Assembly: GCA_021286765.1 (NCBI GenBank)
Contig: JAJTBS010000001.1
Location: forward strand, 682,001 to 746,000
Length of the DNA stretch: 64,000 nucleotides
From: Holophagaceae bacterium
Lineage (GTDB): Bacteria; Acidobacteriota; Holophagae; Holophagales; Holophagaceae
Direction: 5' to 3'
In this document: piece by piece, positions 33,946 to 43,172 of the stretch
Layout: each line of letters begins with the position of its first letter
Numbering within the stretch: the stretch's first letter is position 1
The notes under the pieces: generated by a model
Databases searched by the model: none
What the model saw: the letters and a program-made list of their open reading frames with translations, nothing else
Told to the model about the DNA's origin: nothing
Translations under genes and position numbers: made by a program

Positions 33946-35469
33946 CTAGAAGCTGTACCGCAGGGCGGCGCCGAGGATGTTGATTTCGGCCTTGATGGTG
34001 CCGTTGAGGTTGCCGCGGGTCAGGTTCGGATCGGCCGAGGTGGTGCCGGAGGTGAGCTGGACCTTGCCGTCGGTGATGATGAGGCGGCTGTAGCCGAAGT
34101 CCAAAGTCGTCTGCTTCGAGACGGCATAGCTGGCCCCGAAGGACACCCACTTGCGGTCGTTGTCGGGAATGCGGGGCGTGCGGTGGGCATCGTCCACGGC
34201 GCTCTTGTCGAAGGCGACGCCAGCGCGGAAGGTCCAGGCCTGGTTCAGCTTCCACGTGCCGCCCAGGGACACGAAGGTGGTGTCGTTCCAGTTCTCGTCC
34301 GTGATGGATTCGGTGGTCTGGGGCGGCGTGTTGTCCGTGAATTTCACCACGAGGGTCTTGAAGGAGGACCAGGTGGTGCGGGCCACCTCACCCTGGAGGG
34401 CGAAAGTGGGGGACACCTTCCAATCGAAGCCCAGGGAGAGCGTGGAGGGCAGGTTGAGGTCGGCCTGGCCCTTGCCATTCTTGAGACCCGCGCCGGTGAG
34501 GGCGGCGTAGTCTGTGGCGGGCATGGAGGCGGGGTATTCGAAGGAGGCGTTGCCCTTCAGGGTCATGTCCATGGCCGCCTGGTAGGCCAGGCCGATGCGC
34601 AGATCCTTGGAAGGCTCGAAGATGATGCCGGCCTTCCAGCCGTAGCCCCAGCCATCGCCCTTCAGGCCGGCCTTGCCGTCCCAGGCGCCGGGGATGGCGT
34701 AGCCGGGGGTGCCGAAGGTGGCGTTGGGCAAGCCCATGGCGACGTTGGCCACAGGGCTGTTCTGCCCGGGGCCGGGCGAAACCGTGGACAACCCTGCAGC
34801 TGCCAGGCCAGCCCCCACCTTCAGCGCGAGCGCCGTGCCGTAATCCACGGCGTTGGTGAGTTCGGCATCCGCCTTGCGCGCGATGAACGCGGCGCCAATG
34901 GTGACGCTGTTGCTCACGCGGTAGGCGATGCTGGGGGAGATGTCGATGGTCTTCAGGTCGGACTTCAGGGCATGGTAGCGGCCGATCCAGTTGGCGTCGT
35001 ACTCCGTGGTGAGGCCGTAGGGCACGTTCAGCGAGAGGCCGATCTTCAGGTCCTTGTTCACGCTGTACATGATGTTGAACTCGGGCAGCACGGCGGAGAT
35101 GGCGGCGTTGCCGTGGCTGGCGGGGCCGGAGATGGTGTTCAGGTTGGCGCCGGTGTTGGGGGCGCTCTGGAAACCGAGCCCAAGCAGCGTCGGCGTGCGG
35201 GTCGCCGAGGCATTCTCGAACTTGGCGCTCAGACCGACGTAGGTGCCGCCCATGGAGAACTGCCAGCCATCGTACTGGGTCATCACCGCCGGATTGAAGA
35301 AGAGGGCGCTGATGTCGCCACCGCCCGCGCTGATGCCGGCGAAGGCGTTGCCCTGGGAAAGCGGGCTCTGCTCGCGGAGCTGGAAGCCGCTGGCCTTGGC
35401 CTGGGGCGCGAAGGCCCCGGCCGCGACCAGGGTCAGGGCGGTGAGGGTGAGACGCGAACGATGACTCAT
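33946..35469 (-). CDS. FadL/OmpP1-family outer-membrane transporter
   Basis: 507 residues. The signal peptide has a hydrophobic core and cleavage near AKAS (about 22-26). The FadL N-terminal plug signature SGFQLREQSPLSQGNAFAG, then ISALFFNPAVM (about 26-60) follows. Many amphipathic strands lead to a C-terminal LGAALRYSF barrel ending. These proteins import long-chain fatty acids or other hydrophobic compounds; the substrate here is unknown. The frame extends upstream to 35547, but ATG 35469 gives the signal peptide. AGGAG is about 11 bases upstream. Confidence 0.87.
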   Translation of the reverse strand: MSHRSRLTLTALTLVAAGAFAPQAKASGFQLREQSPLSQGNAFAGISAGGGDISALFFNPAVMTQYDGWQFSMGGTYVGLSAKFENASATRTPTLLGLGFQSAPNTGANLNTISGPASHGNAAISAVLPEFNIMYSVNKDLKIGLSLNVPYGLTTEYDANWIGRYHALKSDLKTIDISPSIAYRVSNSVTIGAAFIARKADAELTNAVDYGTALALKVGAGLAAAGLSTVSPGPGQNSPVANVAMGLPNATFGTPGYAIPGAWDGKAGLKGDGWGYGWKAGIIFEPSKDLRIGLAYQAAMDMTLKGNASFEYPASMPATDYAALTGAGLKNGKGQADLNLPSTLSLGFDWKVSPTFALQGEVARTTWSSFKTLVVKFTDNTPPQTTESITDENWNDTTFVSLGGTWKLNQAWTFRAGVAFDKSAVDDAHRTPRIPDNDRKWVSFGASYAVSKQTTLDFGYSRLIITDGKVQLTSGTTSADPNLTRGNLNGTIKAEINILGAALRYSF

Positions 35470-35611
35470 AGGGGCATAGCTCCTGACCCGGTGTCCCGGG
35501 GTGAGTGGCTGTCGCCAGCCGTTTCCGTAGGGATGAAGATGGACCACGATACCAAATCATCCCGGTCCTGCAACCTCTCTCGGCACCCGGATCCGGCCGC
35601 CCATTCACGAT

Positions 35612-36373
35612 CTAGGCATCACCAACCATTCGCGGCGAAAGCGCCTCCTGGAGGCTCTGGCCCGCGGCCAGCTCCGACACCAAGGCAGAGCCGATGACCG
35701 GGGTGGCCCCCAAGGAGCGCACGCGTGCCAGGCTGTGCGGATCCGACAGGCCGAAGCCCACCGCCAGGGGACGGTCCGTGAGCGTTCGCAGCGGATGGAT
35801 GCGCGTGGACACAGGTTCCAGGTCCATGGCCTGCCCCGTGCCAGTGACGCCAAGCCGGGCCACCACATAGGCGAAGCGCTGGGCGAAGGGCGAGACGGTC
35901 CCGGGATCCGGGCGTTCCGAGAGGATCTGCCGGGCCCGCGCCAGGGAGGTGGTCGGCGCCAGCAGGGGCACCATGGGATAGCCCGCCGTGCGCAGGTCCG
36001 CCTCGAAGACAGGCTCCTCGCCGAAGGGCAGGTCCACCACGAGCAGAGCCTTCACGGGCGTCGGTGCGAGCAGTGCCTTCAAGCGCCCTGCCCCGATCTG
36101 GAGCAGCGGATTGAGGTAGGTGAAGAGGATCAGGTCGGGGCAGTCCGTGACCCCGGCCAGGGCCTCCAGCACCCGAAGCGGCGTGGCGCCGCGGTCGATG
36201 GCCCGCTGGGCCGCAGCTTGCAGCACGGGGCCATCGGCGATGGGATCGGAGTGCGGCAGGCCCAGTTCGAGGGCTTGAAGCCCCAGGGCTTTGGCTTCCG
36301 CCAGCAGGCCGGGCAAGGCCCCCAGCGAGGGATCGCCGGCCATGAGGAAGGGCAGCAGTGGATTCAGGCTCAT
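35612..36373 (-). CDS. trpA: Tryptophan synthase alpha subunit
   Basis: Cleaves indole-3-glycerol phosphate to indole and glyceraldehyde-3-P and passes indole to TrpB. 253 residues, TIM barrel. The catalytic Glu and Asp are in LELGLPHSDPIADGP (about 37-51). The phosphate-binding loops are VGFGLSDP and VIGSALV. It is the last gene of the trp operon and starts 1 base after the trpB stop. No terminator is apparent downstream before the fadL gene. Confidence 0.94.
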   Translation of the reverse strand: MSLNPLLPFLMAGDPSLGALPGLLAEAKALGLQALELGLPHSDPIADGPVLQAAAQRAIDRGATPLRVLEALAGVTDCPDLILFTYLNPLLQIGAGRLKALLAPTPVKALLVVDLPFGEEPVFEADLRTAGYPMVPLLAPTTSLARARQILSERPDPGTVSPFAQRFAYVVARLGVTGTGQAMDLEPVSTRIHPLRTLTDRPLAVGFGLSDPHSLARVRSLGATPVIGSALVSELAAGQSLQEALSPRMVGDA

Positions 36374-36374
36374 C

Positions 36375-37555
<1,181 letters not shown>

Positions 37556-37559
<4 letters not shown>

Positions 37560-38176
37560 GGAAGCTCCAGGGCGTGGGCGGCAAGGATGAAGGCGGCGAC
37601 TTTGGAGGGGTCTTTGATGCCAGGCGAAGCCTCGAGGCGGCTGGCGGCGTCCACGCCGAGGACATTCGCGCGCACCGTTGCTGCCAGCCCGCGCACCCGC
37701 TCCCGCAGGTTCGTGGCGTCGAGGCCACCGGCGAGCAGGAAGGCCCCCGGAGGGGGATGGGCCATGGCGTGTCCCTGCCCAGAGCCGCCGGCCACGCCGG
37801 TGATCTGGGGGCTGGGTTCCCAGAGGTAGAGATCCGCGGCCACCGGGACCTGGCTGGGCTCATCGGGCCAGGGCAGCAGGACCTGGAGTCCCGCCCCACG
37901 CAGCATCTGGACACCGGCTTCCCGCGTGGCCGAGGGAAGGTAGGGCTGGACCCAACGGAAACCGTGACGGTGCGCCGTGGCCAGGATCGCCTCCGCGCAC
38001 GTGGCCACCTGAACCAGCACGGCCTTGTCCAGGTAGGGCGCGGCCACTGTCAGATCCTGACAATGCCTGGGGCTCGGAGCATGGTTCACGAAGCCGAGCA
38101 GATCGGCCCCATGCCCCGCGGCGACGGCGGCGTCTTCCGGGCGGACCAGGCCGCAGACCTTGGCGAGGGTTGTCAT
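37556..38176 (-). CDS. trpF: Phosphoribosylanthranilate isomerase
   Basis: Amadori rearrangement of PRA to CdRP. 206 residues, TIM barrel. It starts with KVCGLVRPEDA, which contains the general-base Cys, and has the SPR phosphate contact early. The C-terminal phosphate-binding segment is LAGGLDATNL followed by GVDAASRLEASPGIKDPSKV. The catalytic Asp is the D in that GVDAAS. The usual VQLHG segment is replaced by WVQPYL, a mild divergence. It is coupled to trpC and trpB by 4-base overlaps. Confidence 0.9.
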
Positions 38177-38997
38177 CGCAGGCCCGCCAGGATGCGGCTG
38201 AGGAAGTCGCGCGGATCGGGGCTGCGCATCAGGGCTTCGCCGATGAGGACGGCATCGAAACCCGCCCGCAGGGCCGCGCAGGCATCCTCGGGCGTGGCCA
38301 GGCCAGACTCCCGGATCAGCACCGCCTCGGGGAAGGCCCGCCGCAGGGGCTCGGCCGTGGGTACGCCGAGGTTGAAGGTGGAGAGATCCCGCGCGTTGAT
38401 GCCCACGAGCCTCGCACCGGCCTCCTGGGCGAAGCCCACTTCGGTCATGTCGTGCAGCTCGACCAGAGGTTCGAGGCCCCGGGCCCGCGCCGCCTCGGAG
38501 AAGGCAGCGGTGTGCTCCTTCAGCACCCGGGCGATGAGCAGGACCGCCGCGGCCCCACAGGCTTCCGCTTCGGCCAGCTGGGCCTCAGCGACCACAAACC
38601 CCTTGTAGAGCCGGGGCTGCTGCAGGGCCGAGGCAGCTCTGAGCTGGTCCGCCGAGCCCTTGAAATAGGCGGGTTCCGCCAGGATGGAGAAGGCCGCGGC
38701 GCCCCCTTCCAGGTAGGCCTGCAGCTGCGCCAGCAACGGCGTGCCCACGGCGAAGGGGCCCAGCGAGGGCGAGGCCTGCTTGAACTCGGCGATGACCGCG
38801 CCGCCCCGTGCCCGGGCCTCGCGCCGCAGGGCCGCCTCGAAGGGGCCGGGCTCGGCCAGCCGGGCGCGGCTCGGCGCGGCCGGAGATCCCAGGGTGGCCA
38901 GTCGGGCCAACTCGGAGACCAGCACCCGCTGCAGATGGGAGCGCGACCCCAGGCCGGTCCCGTGGACGAGGCCGGCCGGATCCGGCAGCCCGCTCAT
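38173..38997 (-). CDS. trpC: Indole-3-glycerol phosphate synthase
   Basis: Closes the indole ring from CdRP. 274 residues. The substrate-binding IAEFKQASPSLGPF (about 69-82) contains the conserved Glu-Lys; A replaces the more common R in K-R-x-S-P. ILAEPAYFKGS, VGINARDLSTF with Asn-Arg, and IRESGLATPEDA complete the TIM barrel. The N-terminal helix region is longer than usual by about 20 residues. It is a stand-alone enzyme, not fused to TrpF. 4-base overlaps join it to trpD and trpF. Confidence 0.94.
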   Translation of the reverse strand: MSGLPDPAGLVHGTGLGSRSHLQRVLVSELARLATLGSPAAPSRARLAEPGPFEAALRREARARGGAVIAEFKQASPSLGPFAVGTPLLAQLQAYLEGGAAAFSILAEPAYFKGSADQLRAASALQQPRLYKGFVVAEAQLAEAEACGAAAVLLIARVLKEHTAAFSEAARARGLEPLVELHDMTEVGFAQEAGARLVGINARDLSTFNLGVPTAEPLRRAFPEAVLIRESGLATPEDACAALRAGFDAVLIGEALMRSPDPRDFLSRILAGLR

Positions 38998-40028
38998 GGC
39001 TGCACCTCCGGAGCGGCGAAGGGTGGCGGGAAGCCCCGGTCGATGTGGGCCCGGGTCTCGCGGAGGGTGTCGGCCAAGCCTTCCAGCCCGGCCTGCCGGT
39101 GCAGGTGCAGGGCCAGGGCGGCCTGGAGGGCCACCGCGTCAGCCACGGCGGGGCGGAAATCCGCATGGGCGGCCCCTGCGAACAGGCCCCGGGCCACGGC
39201 GAGCGCCTCGGCCCGATCCGCCACTCGCAGGGCACTCCGAGCGGGTGTCGCCAGTCCCAGCTCCCGAGGGACCAGCACCTGGCGGTCGCCGACGCGGCCC
39301 TCGGCCACGGGCAGGATCATGGTGGGTCCCTCGATGGAGGCCTCGTCCAGCCCCCTCCCTTCTGCGTCCTTGCCATGGACAACGAAGGCCCGGCGCAGGC
39401 TCGTGCGACGCGCCAGGGCACCGGCCATGGGCGCAAGCAGTTCCTCCCGGGCGACGCCCAGCAGCTGCAGCGGCGGATGGCCTGGGTTCAGCAGGGGACC
39501 CAGCAGGTTGAAGATGGTGGGGATGCCCAGGCGCTTCCGGATCTCCCGCAAGCGGCCCAGCAGCGGATGGTAGGCCGGGGCGAAGAGGAAGGCGAAGTGG
39601 CGGGTGGCTAGGTCCCTTTCGAGGTCCGGAATGGGCCGGGAGAGGTCGTAGCCCAGAGCCTCCATGAGGTCGGCGCTGCCGCAGACACCGGTGGCGGCCC
39701 GGTTGCCGTGCTTGACGACGGGCACGCCGAAGCGGGGCAGCAGCAGGACGGAGAGGGTGCTGAGGTTGGCGGTGGAGGCGCCATCGCCCCCCGTGCCCAC
39801 CACGTCGATGGCGCCCTCAGGCACCGCCGGGAATGGCACGGCCACGGCCGAAAGGGCGTCCGCAAAGGCCGCCAGCTCATGGGCCTCGGGCACCCGCTGG
39901 GCCAGCAGGGCCAGGCAGGCGCCCACCAGGAGCGCGTCCGTGTCTTGGTCGATGAAGATGCGCATGAGCTCGGAGGCGGTGGCTTCCGGCAGGGGACGGA
40001 TGGGGTTGTGCGTCGTGAGAAGCGTCAT
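38994..40028 (-). CDS. trpD: Anthranilate phosphoribosyltransferase
   Basis: Transfers phosphoribosyl from PRPP to anthranilate. 344 residues. The PRPP-binding GTGGDGASTANLST (about 83-96) and the anthranilate-binding HGNRAATGVCGSADLMEALG (about 110-130) are clear. Later NLLGPLLNPGHP is also conserved. The start at 40028 overlaps the trpG stop; the long upstream open frame is antisense to nothing and is overlapped by trpG, so it is not used. Confidence 0.95.
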   Translation of the reverse strand: MTLLTTHNPIRPLPEATASELMRIFIDQDTDALLVGACLALLAQRVPEAHELAAFADALSAVAVPFPAVPEGAIDVVGTGGDGASTANLSTLSVLLLPRFGVPVVKHGNRAATGVCGSADLMEALGYDLSRPIPDLERDLATRHFAFLFAPAYHPLLGRLREIRKRLGIPTIFNLLGPLLNPGHPPLQLLGVAREELLAPMAGALARRTSLRRAFVVHGKDAEGRGLDEASIEGPTMILPVAEGRVGDRQVLVPRELGLATPARSALRVADRAEALAVARGLFAGAAHADFRPAVADAVALQAALALHLHRQAGLEGLADTLRETRAHIDRGFPPPFAAPEVQP

Positions 40029-40600
40029 CGGGATTCCTTGGCCAGACGAAGGAAGTTCGCAAGCATGGCCGGACCGTCCGGCGTGAGGATGCTTTCGGGA
40101 TGGAACTGCACGCCCCACCGCGGCAGCTGGCGGTGGGCCATGGCCATGATCTCGCCGCCGGGGCTGCGCCCGGTCACCCGCCAGCAGGCCGGCAGGCTGG
40201 AAGGCTCCGCGATGAGGCTGTGGTACCGGCCCACCGGCAAGCCCATCGGAAGGCCCTCGAAGAGGCCGGTGCCATCGTGCTCCAGCGCCGTGGCTTCGCC
40301 ATGCAGGGGTTCGATGGCCCGGATGACCTTCCCGCCCGTGGCCGCGGCCAGGGCCTGGTGCCCGAGGCACACGCCCAGCAGCGGCACGCCCCAGTCCGAC
40401 GCCGCCAGAGCCATGTGGGCGGGGCTTTCGGTGGGATGGCCCGGCCCAGGTGACAGCACCACGGCTTCGGGGCGAAGGGCCTTCGCCTCGGCCAGGGAGA
40501 TGGCATCGTGGCGGACCACACGCACCTCGGCGCCCAGGGTCTCGAAAGCCTGGACCAGGTTGTAAGTGAACGAATCCAGCGCGTCGATGAGCAGGATCAC
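40025..40600 (-). CDS. trpG: Anthranilate synthase glutamine amidotransferase subunit
   Basis: Supplies ammonia from glutamine to TrpE. 191 residues, class I amidotransferase. The catalytic triad comprises Cys in LGVCLGHQALA (about 75-85) and His-Glu in VQFHPESILTP (about 164-174). The oxyanion loop SPGPGHP lies near residue 50. In many bacteria this subunit also serves aminodeoxychorismate synthase, and a pabC-like gene is elsewhere in the window. Overlaps trpE and trpD by 4 bases each. Confidence 0.94.
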   Translation of the reverse strand: MILLIDALDSFTYNLVQAFETLGAEVRVVRHDAISLAEAKALRPEAVVLSPGPGHPTESPAHMALAASDWGVPLLGVCLGHQALAAATGGKVIRAIEPLHGEATALEHDGTGLFEGLPMGLPVGRYHSLIAEPSSLPACWRVTGRSPGGEIMAMAHRQLPRWGVQFHPESILTPDGPAMLANFLRLAKESR

Positions 40601-42012
40601 CGCACACCCCCTTCCAGCTTCACGCCCAGGGCCTGGGCGATGGCGCCGAGCTTGTGCAGGGTCTCGAAATACTCTGCCTCCGGACGGGAGGCTCGCACCA
40701 CGCCGGCCCCGGCCTGGATATGGGCGACGCCGCCCGCATAGACCGCCGTTCGCAGGATGAGGGCGGTATCCAGCACGCCGTCGGCTCCCAGCCGCAGCAG
40801 CACGCCACCGTAGGGACCGCGCTGTTCCCCCTCCAGCTCCGCGATGCGCTGGCAGGCCCGGAGCTTGGGCGCGCCGCTGACCGTGCCCGCCGGGAAGGCC
40901 GCAGCCAGCACATCAAGGGCATCCACGCCCGCCTTCAGTTTCGCCCGCACCGTGGTGGTCAGGTGCAGCACGTGGCTGGTGCGCTGCAGGGCCAGGGGCA
41001 GCTCCACGCGCACGCCGCCGGGTACGGCCACCCGGCCCAGATCGTTGCGGGCCAGGTCCACCAGCATTTGGTGTTCCGCCAGCTCCTTGGGGTCGCGCTT
41101 GAGGGCCTCGAAGCGTTGCGCATCCTCCTCGGCGCTGGCCCCCCGAGGCACGGTGCCCGCGATGGGCAGGGTCTCGGCCTCCCCCTCCTGGACGCGGACC
41201 AGCATCTCCGGCGAGGCGCCCACCAGGGCGAAGTCCCCCCACTCGAGCAGGTAGCCGTAGGGGCTCGGATTGAGGCGCCGCAGGCGGCGATAGGCCTCCA
41301 GCGGCAGGGGCGGGTCCTCGATGCGGAAACGCTGGCTGGGCACCAGCTGGTAGATGTCGCCATCAAGGATCAGTTCCTGGGCCGCCGCCACGGCGCTTTC
41401 GTAGGCGGCGCGGGTCAACTGGGCCTGGGCGCTGGGCTTCGCAGCCCCAGGGCCGGGATCCTTGGCCCCTTCCAGCAGCCGAGCCTTCAGGGCCGCCAGG
41501 CGGTTGAAGCCAGCTTCGGGAACCCTGGCCAGGGTCTGCAATTCGGCCACCTGGTGCAGGTGGTCGAAGACCAGGGCCGTGTCGAAGCGGCGCACCCAGA
41601 GCCCCGGGAGGCCGAGGCTGTTCTTCGCAGGCAGCGGGAGGCTGGGCTCCATGGCCCCCATGGCCTCGAACCCCAGGTATCCCGCGCAGCCCACACCCAC
41701 CGGAAGCGGCTCCCGCAGGACCGGCAGCGTGGAAGCGGGATCGTGGAGGGTCGCCGTGGGAGCGGCGCCCGCCAGGGCGCGGATGGCCTCGGCCCAGCCG
41801 GTGGCCGGGGCGGGCAGCCGGCACTCGCTGGCCCCCTCGATGAGCACGAAGCTGTGCCGTCCGACGCGCTCGCCCTGGTCGCAGGATTCCAGCAGGAGGC
41901 TCGCCCCCGAGGAGCGCAGCGCGAGGTAGGCCGCGAGGGGCGTCAGGAGGTCCGCAGGAAGCGGGTGGCGGATGAGGTGCATGGGGGACTGGGACTGGGC
42001 TTGCTCAGACAT
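40597..42012 (-). CDS. trpE: Anthranilate synthase component I
   Basis: Converts chorismate and ammonia to anthranilate. 471 residues. The N-terminal feedback-binding element ASLLLESCDQGERVGRHSFV (about 36-55) contains the LLES motif linked to Trp inhibition. The chorismate-binding C-terminal half has IYQLVPSQRF, PIAGTVPRG, LVDLARNDLGRV, GTVSGAPKLRA and IQAGAGVVRASRPE. It is the first structural gene, 17 bases after the attenuator hairpin. Confidence 0.95.
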   Translation of the reverse strand: MSEQAQSQSPMHLIRHPLPADLLTPLAAYLALRSSGASLLLESCDQGERVGRHSFVLIEGASECRLPAPATGWAEAIRALAGAAPTATLHDPASTLPVLREPLPVGVGCAGYLGFEAMGAMEPSLPLPAKNSLGLPGLWVRRFDTALVFDHLHQVAELQTLARVPEAGFNRLAALKARLLEGAKDPGPGAAKPSAQAQLTRAAYESAVAAAQELILDGDIYQLVPSQRFRIEDPPLPLEAYRRLRRLNPSPYGYLLEWGDFALVGASPEMLVRVQEGEAETLPIAGTVPRGASAEEDAQRFEALKRDPKELAEHQMLVDLARNDLGRVAVPGGVRVELPLALQRTSHVLHLTTTVRAKLKAGVDALDVLAAAFPAGTVSGAPKLRACQRIAELEGEQRGPYGGVLLRLGADGVLDTALILRTAVYAGGVAHIQAGAGVVRASRPEAEYFETLHKLGAIAQALGVKLEGGVR

Positions 42013-42029
42013 GGATTCATTCCATAACG

Positions 42030-42055
42030 AAAAAGCCCGACCGCGGGGTCGGGCT
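42030..42055 (-). terminator. trp attenuator terminator (region 3:4)
   Basis: On the minus strand, AGCCCGACC (42055-42047) pairs perfectly with GGTCGGGCT (42042-42034) across a short CCGC loop and is followed by TTTTT. It lies between the leader peptide stop and trpE. Confidence 0.88.
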
Positions 42056-42135
42056 CGGAGGGTCCGGAATGGCGTCGGCCGCTAGGCCTCGCACTGGGAG
42101 CCGTCCGAGCCCAAACGCCACCGCCAAGCCTCGGA
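42047..42135 (-). promoter_or_regulatory. trp operon attenuator: alternative RNA pairings 1:2 and 2:3
   Basis: Region 1, TCCGAG (42135-42130), just upstream of the Trp codons, can pair with CTCGGA in region 2 (within 42114-42104). Region 2, TTGGGCTCGGA (42114-42104), can instead pair over 11 bp with region 3, TCCGAGCCCGA (42059-42049), which contains the 5' arm of the terminator. A ribosome stalled on the Trp codons would cover region 1, allow 2:3 and so prevent the 3:4 terminator. This is the classical ribosome-mediated attenuation layout. The structures are seen in the sequence; the mechanism is inferred from the known E. coli model. Confidence 0.82.
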
Positions 42136-42174
42136 GGAGAGGCCCTGGCAGGGGATGGGGAAGGACAGCGGCAT
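42082..42174 (-). CDS. trpL: trp leader peptide TrpL (30 aa, two Trp codons)
   Basis: A 31-codon frame from ATG (42174-42172) to TAG (42084-42082). It encodes a 30-residue peptide with Trp at positions 17 and 19 (EAWRWR). The Trp codons lie directly upstream of antiterminator region 2. It does not overlap trpE, and its stop lies 26 bases before the terminator hairpin. No good ribosome site is seen. The distance to the TTGACA promoter suggests the transcript may begin close to the ATG. The peptide itself is not expected to have a function beyond sensing charged tRNA-Trp. Confidence 0.8.
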   Translation of the reverse strand: MPLSFPIPCQGLSSEAWRWRLGSDGSQCEA

Positions 42175-42181
42175 GGAAGCG

Positions 42182-42211
42182 ATGAAACCCCATCGGTCCA
42201 GCCCCTGTCAA
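42182..42211 (-). promoter_or_regulatory. Probable trp operon promoter
   Basis: A consensus -35 TTGACA (42211-42206) with an 18-base spacer leads to a weak -10 TTTCAT (42187-42182). The start point would then fall within a few bases of the leader-peptide ATG. The -10 assignment is tentative. Confidence 0.5.
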
Positions 42212-42245
42212 GTGTGGTTTGATGGGAGATTGCCTGTGGACGGAC

Positions 42246-43172
42246 ATGGAACCTGAGCGCCCCACCACCATTCACACCGAGGAGGAGCTGGCCCCCCGGG
42301 GACCCTGGCCCTTCTTGCGCGAGACCCTGGCCGGTGGCTTCACCCGCTGGGGCTGGGGGCTCATGGGCGGCTGGATGCTCGTGCTGCTGGGCCCGGCCCT
42401 GGGCTGGGCGGGCCACCTGCGCCGCGCCGCCGGCTGGAGCGCCCTGCCCAGCCACTGGGGCGAGAGCCTCAGCGCCCGGGACCTCTGGGAACTCTGGGAG
42501 AACGGGGGCCTGCGCCACCGCCTCACGAACTCCCCCACGGTGCACCTCTTCGGCCTCGGCCTCGTCCTCGTGCTCTGGTGCGGCTGGCGCATGCAGGCTG
42601 AGGTAGCGGGTCAGAAGGCCCGCCTGGGCCCCTGGCTGCTGGGTGCCCTGGACACCCTGCTGATCGGCGTGGTACCGCTTGGGCTCGTGGCCTGGATCGT
42701 CGATCTGGGCCTCGCCAAGGCCGGGGGTTCCGGCCTGGACGCCCTGGGCTGGGCGGCCTTCTTCGGCCGCCCGCTCGTGTGGATGTCCCTGGTCGCCGCC
42801 CTGAATGTCCAGTGGTGGCTCTGCCGCCTGGGCCGCTCGGCTGGACTGGCTCATGGCTACCGCGCTCACCTCGGGATCAGCTTCATGCGGCTCTGGTCCC
42901 ATCCCATCCAGTGGGGTCTGCTTTCCATCGGCGGCGCCGCCCTGAGGGCTCTCCCGCCCTTCCTGGTGCTGCTCCTGGCGTGGCGACTGGGTGGCGGCAC
43001 CACGTTCCGCGTGTGGCTGTTCCTCCTCCTCCAGCTTCTGGTCACCGCGGTCAACGGCTGGGTGATGAGTTGGCTGCTCCGGGCCACGGCCCGGTTCTGG
43101 AACCATGACGTCCTGGTGCAGGATGTCCGCATGACTTTGAAGGAAACACTCCGTGATGCCGAAGCCCATTAG
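42246..43172 (+). CDS. Multi-pass membrane protein of unknown function
   Basis: 308 residues with about six hydrophobic segments (Trp/Leu/Gly-rich, e.g. GGWMLVLLGPALGWAG; WLLGALDTLLIGVVPLGLVAW; FLVLLLAWRLGG). A charged N-terminus and a polar loop (about 70-110) are present. No family is recognised. The start is uncertain: ATG 42246 is used, ATG 42222 is also in frame. The 3' end overlaps the 5'-nucleotidase-domain gene by 17 bases, so it is probably in the same operon and may assist the exported phosphatase system. Confidence 0.65.
   Translation: MEPERPTTIHTEEELAPRGPWPFLRETLAGGFTRWGWGLMGGWMLVLLGPALGWAGHLRRAAGWSALPSHWGESLSARDLWELWENGGLRHRLTNSPTVHLFGLGLVLVLWCGWRMQAEVAGQKARLGPWLLGALDTLLIGVVPLGLVAWIVDLGLAKAGGSGLDALGWAAFFGRPLVWMSLVAALNVQWWLCRLGRSAGLAHGYRAHLGISFMRLWSHPIQWGLLSIGGAALRALPPFLVLLLAWRLGGGTTFRVWLFLLLQLLVTAVNGWVMSWLLRATARFWNHDVLVQDVRMTLKETLRDAEAH

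Noticed and set aside
32573-34255. 560-codon frame antisense to the thiolase gene
   Set aside because: The thiolase has all catalytic motifs and a ribosome site. The opposite frame has none.
42017-42271. 84-codon frame in the trp leader as an alternative leader peptide
   Set aside because: It has no Trp codons at the stall position, runs through the terminator hairpin and has no suitable start signal. The 31-codon frame with Trp-Arg-Trp fits the attenuator geometry.
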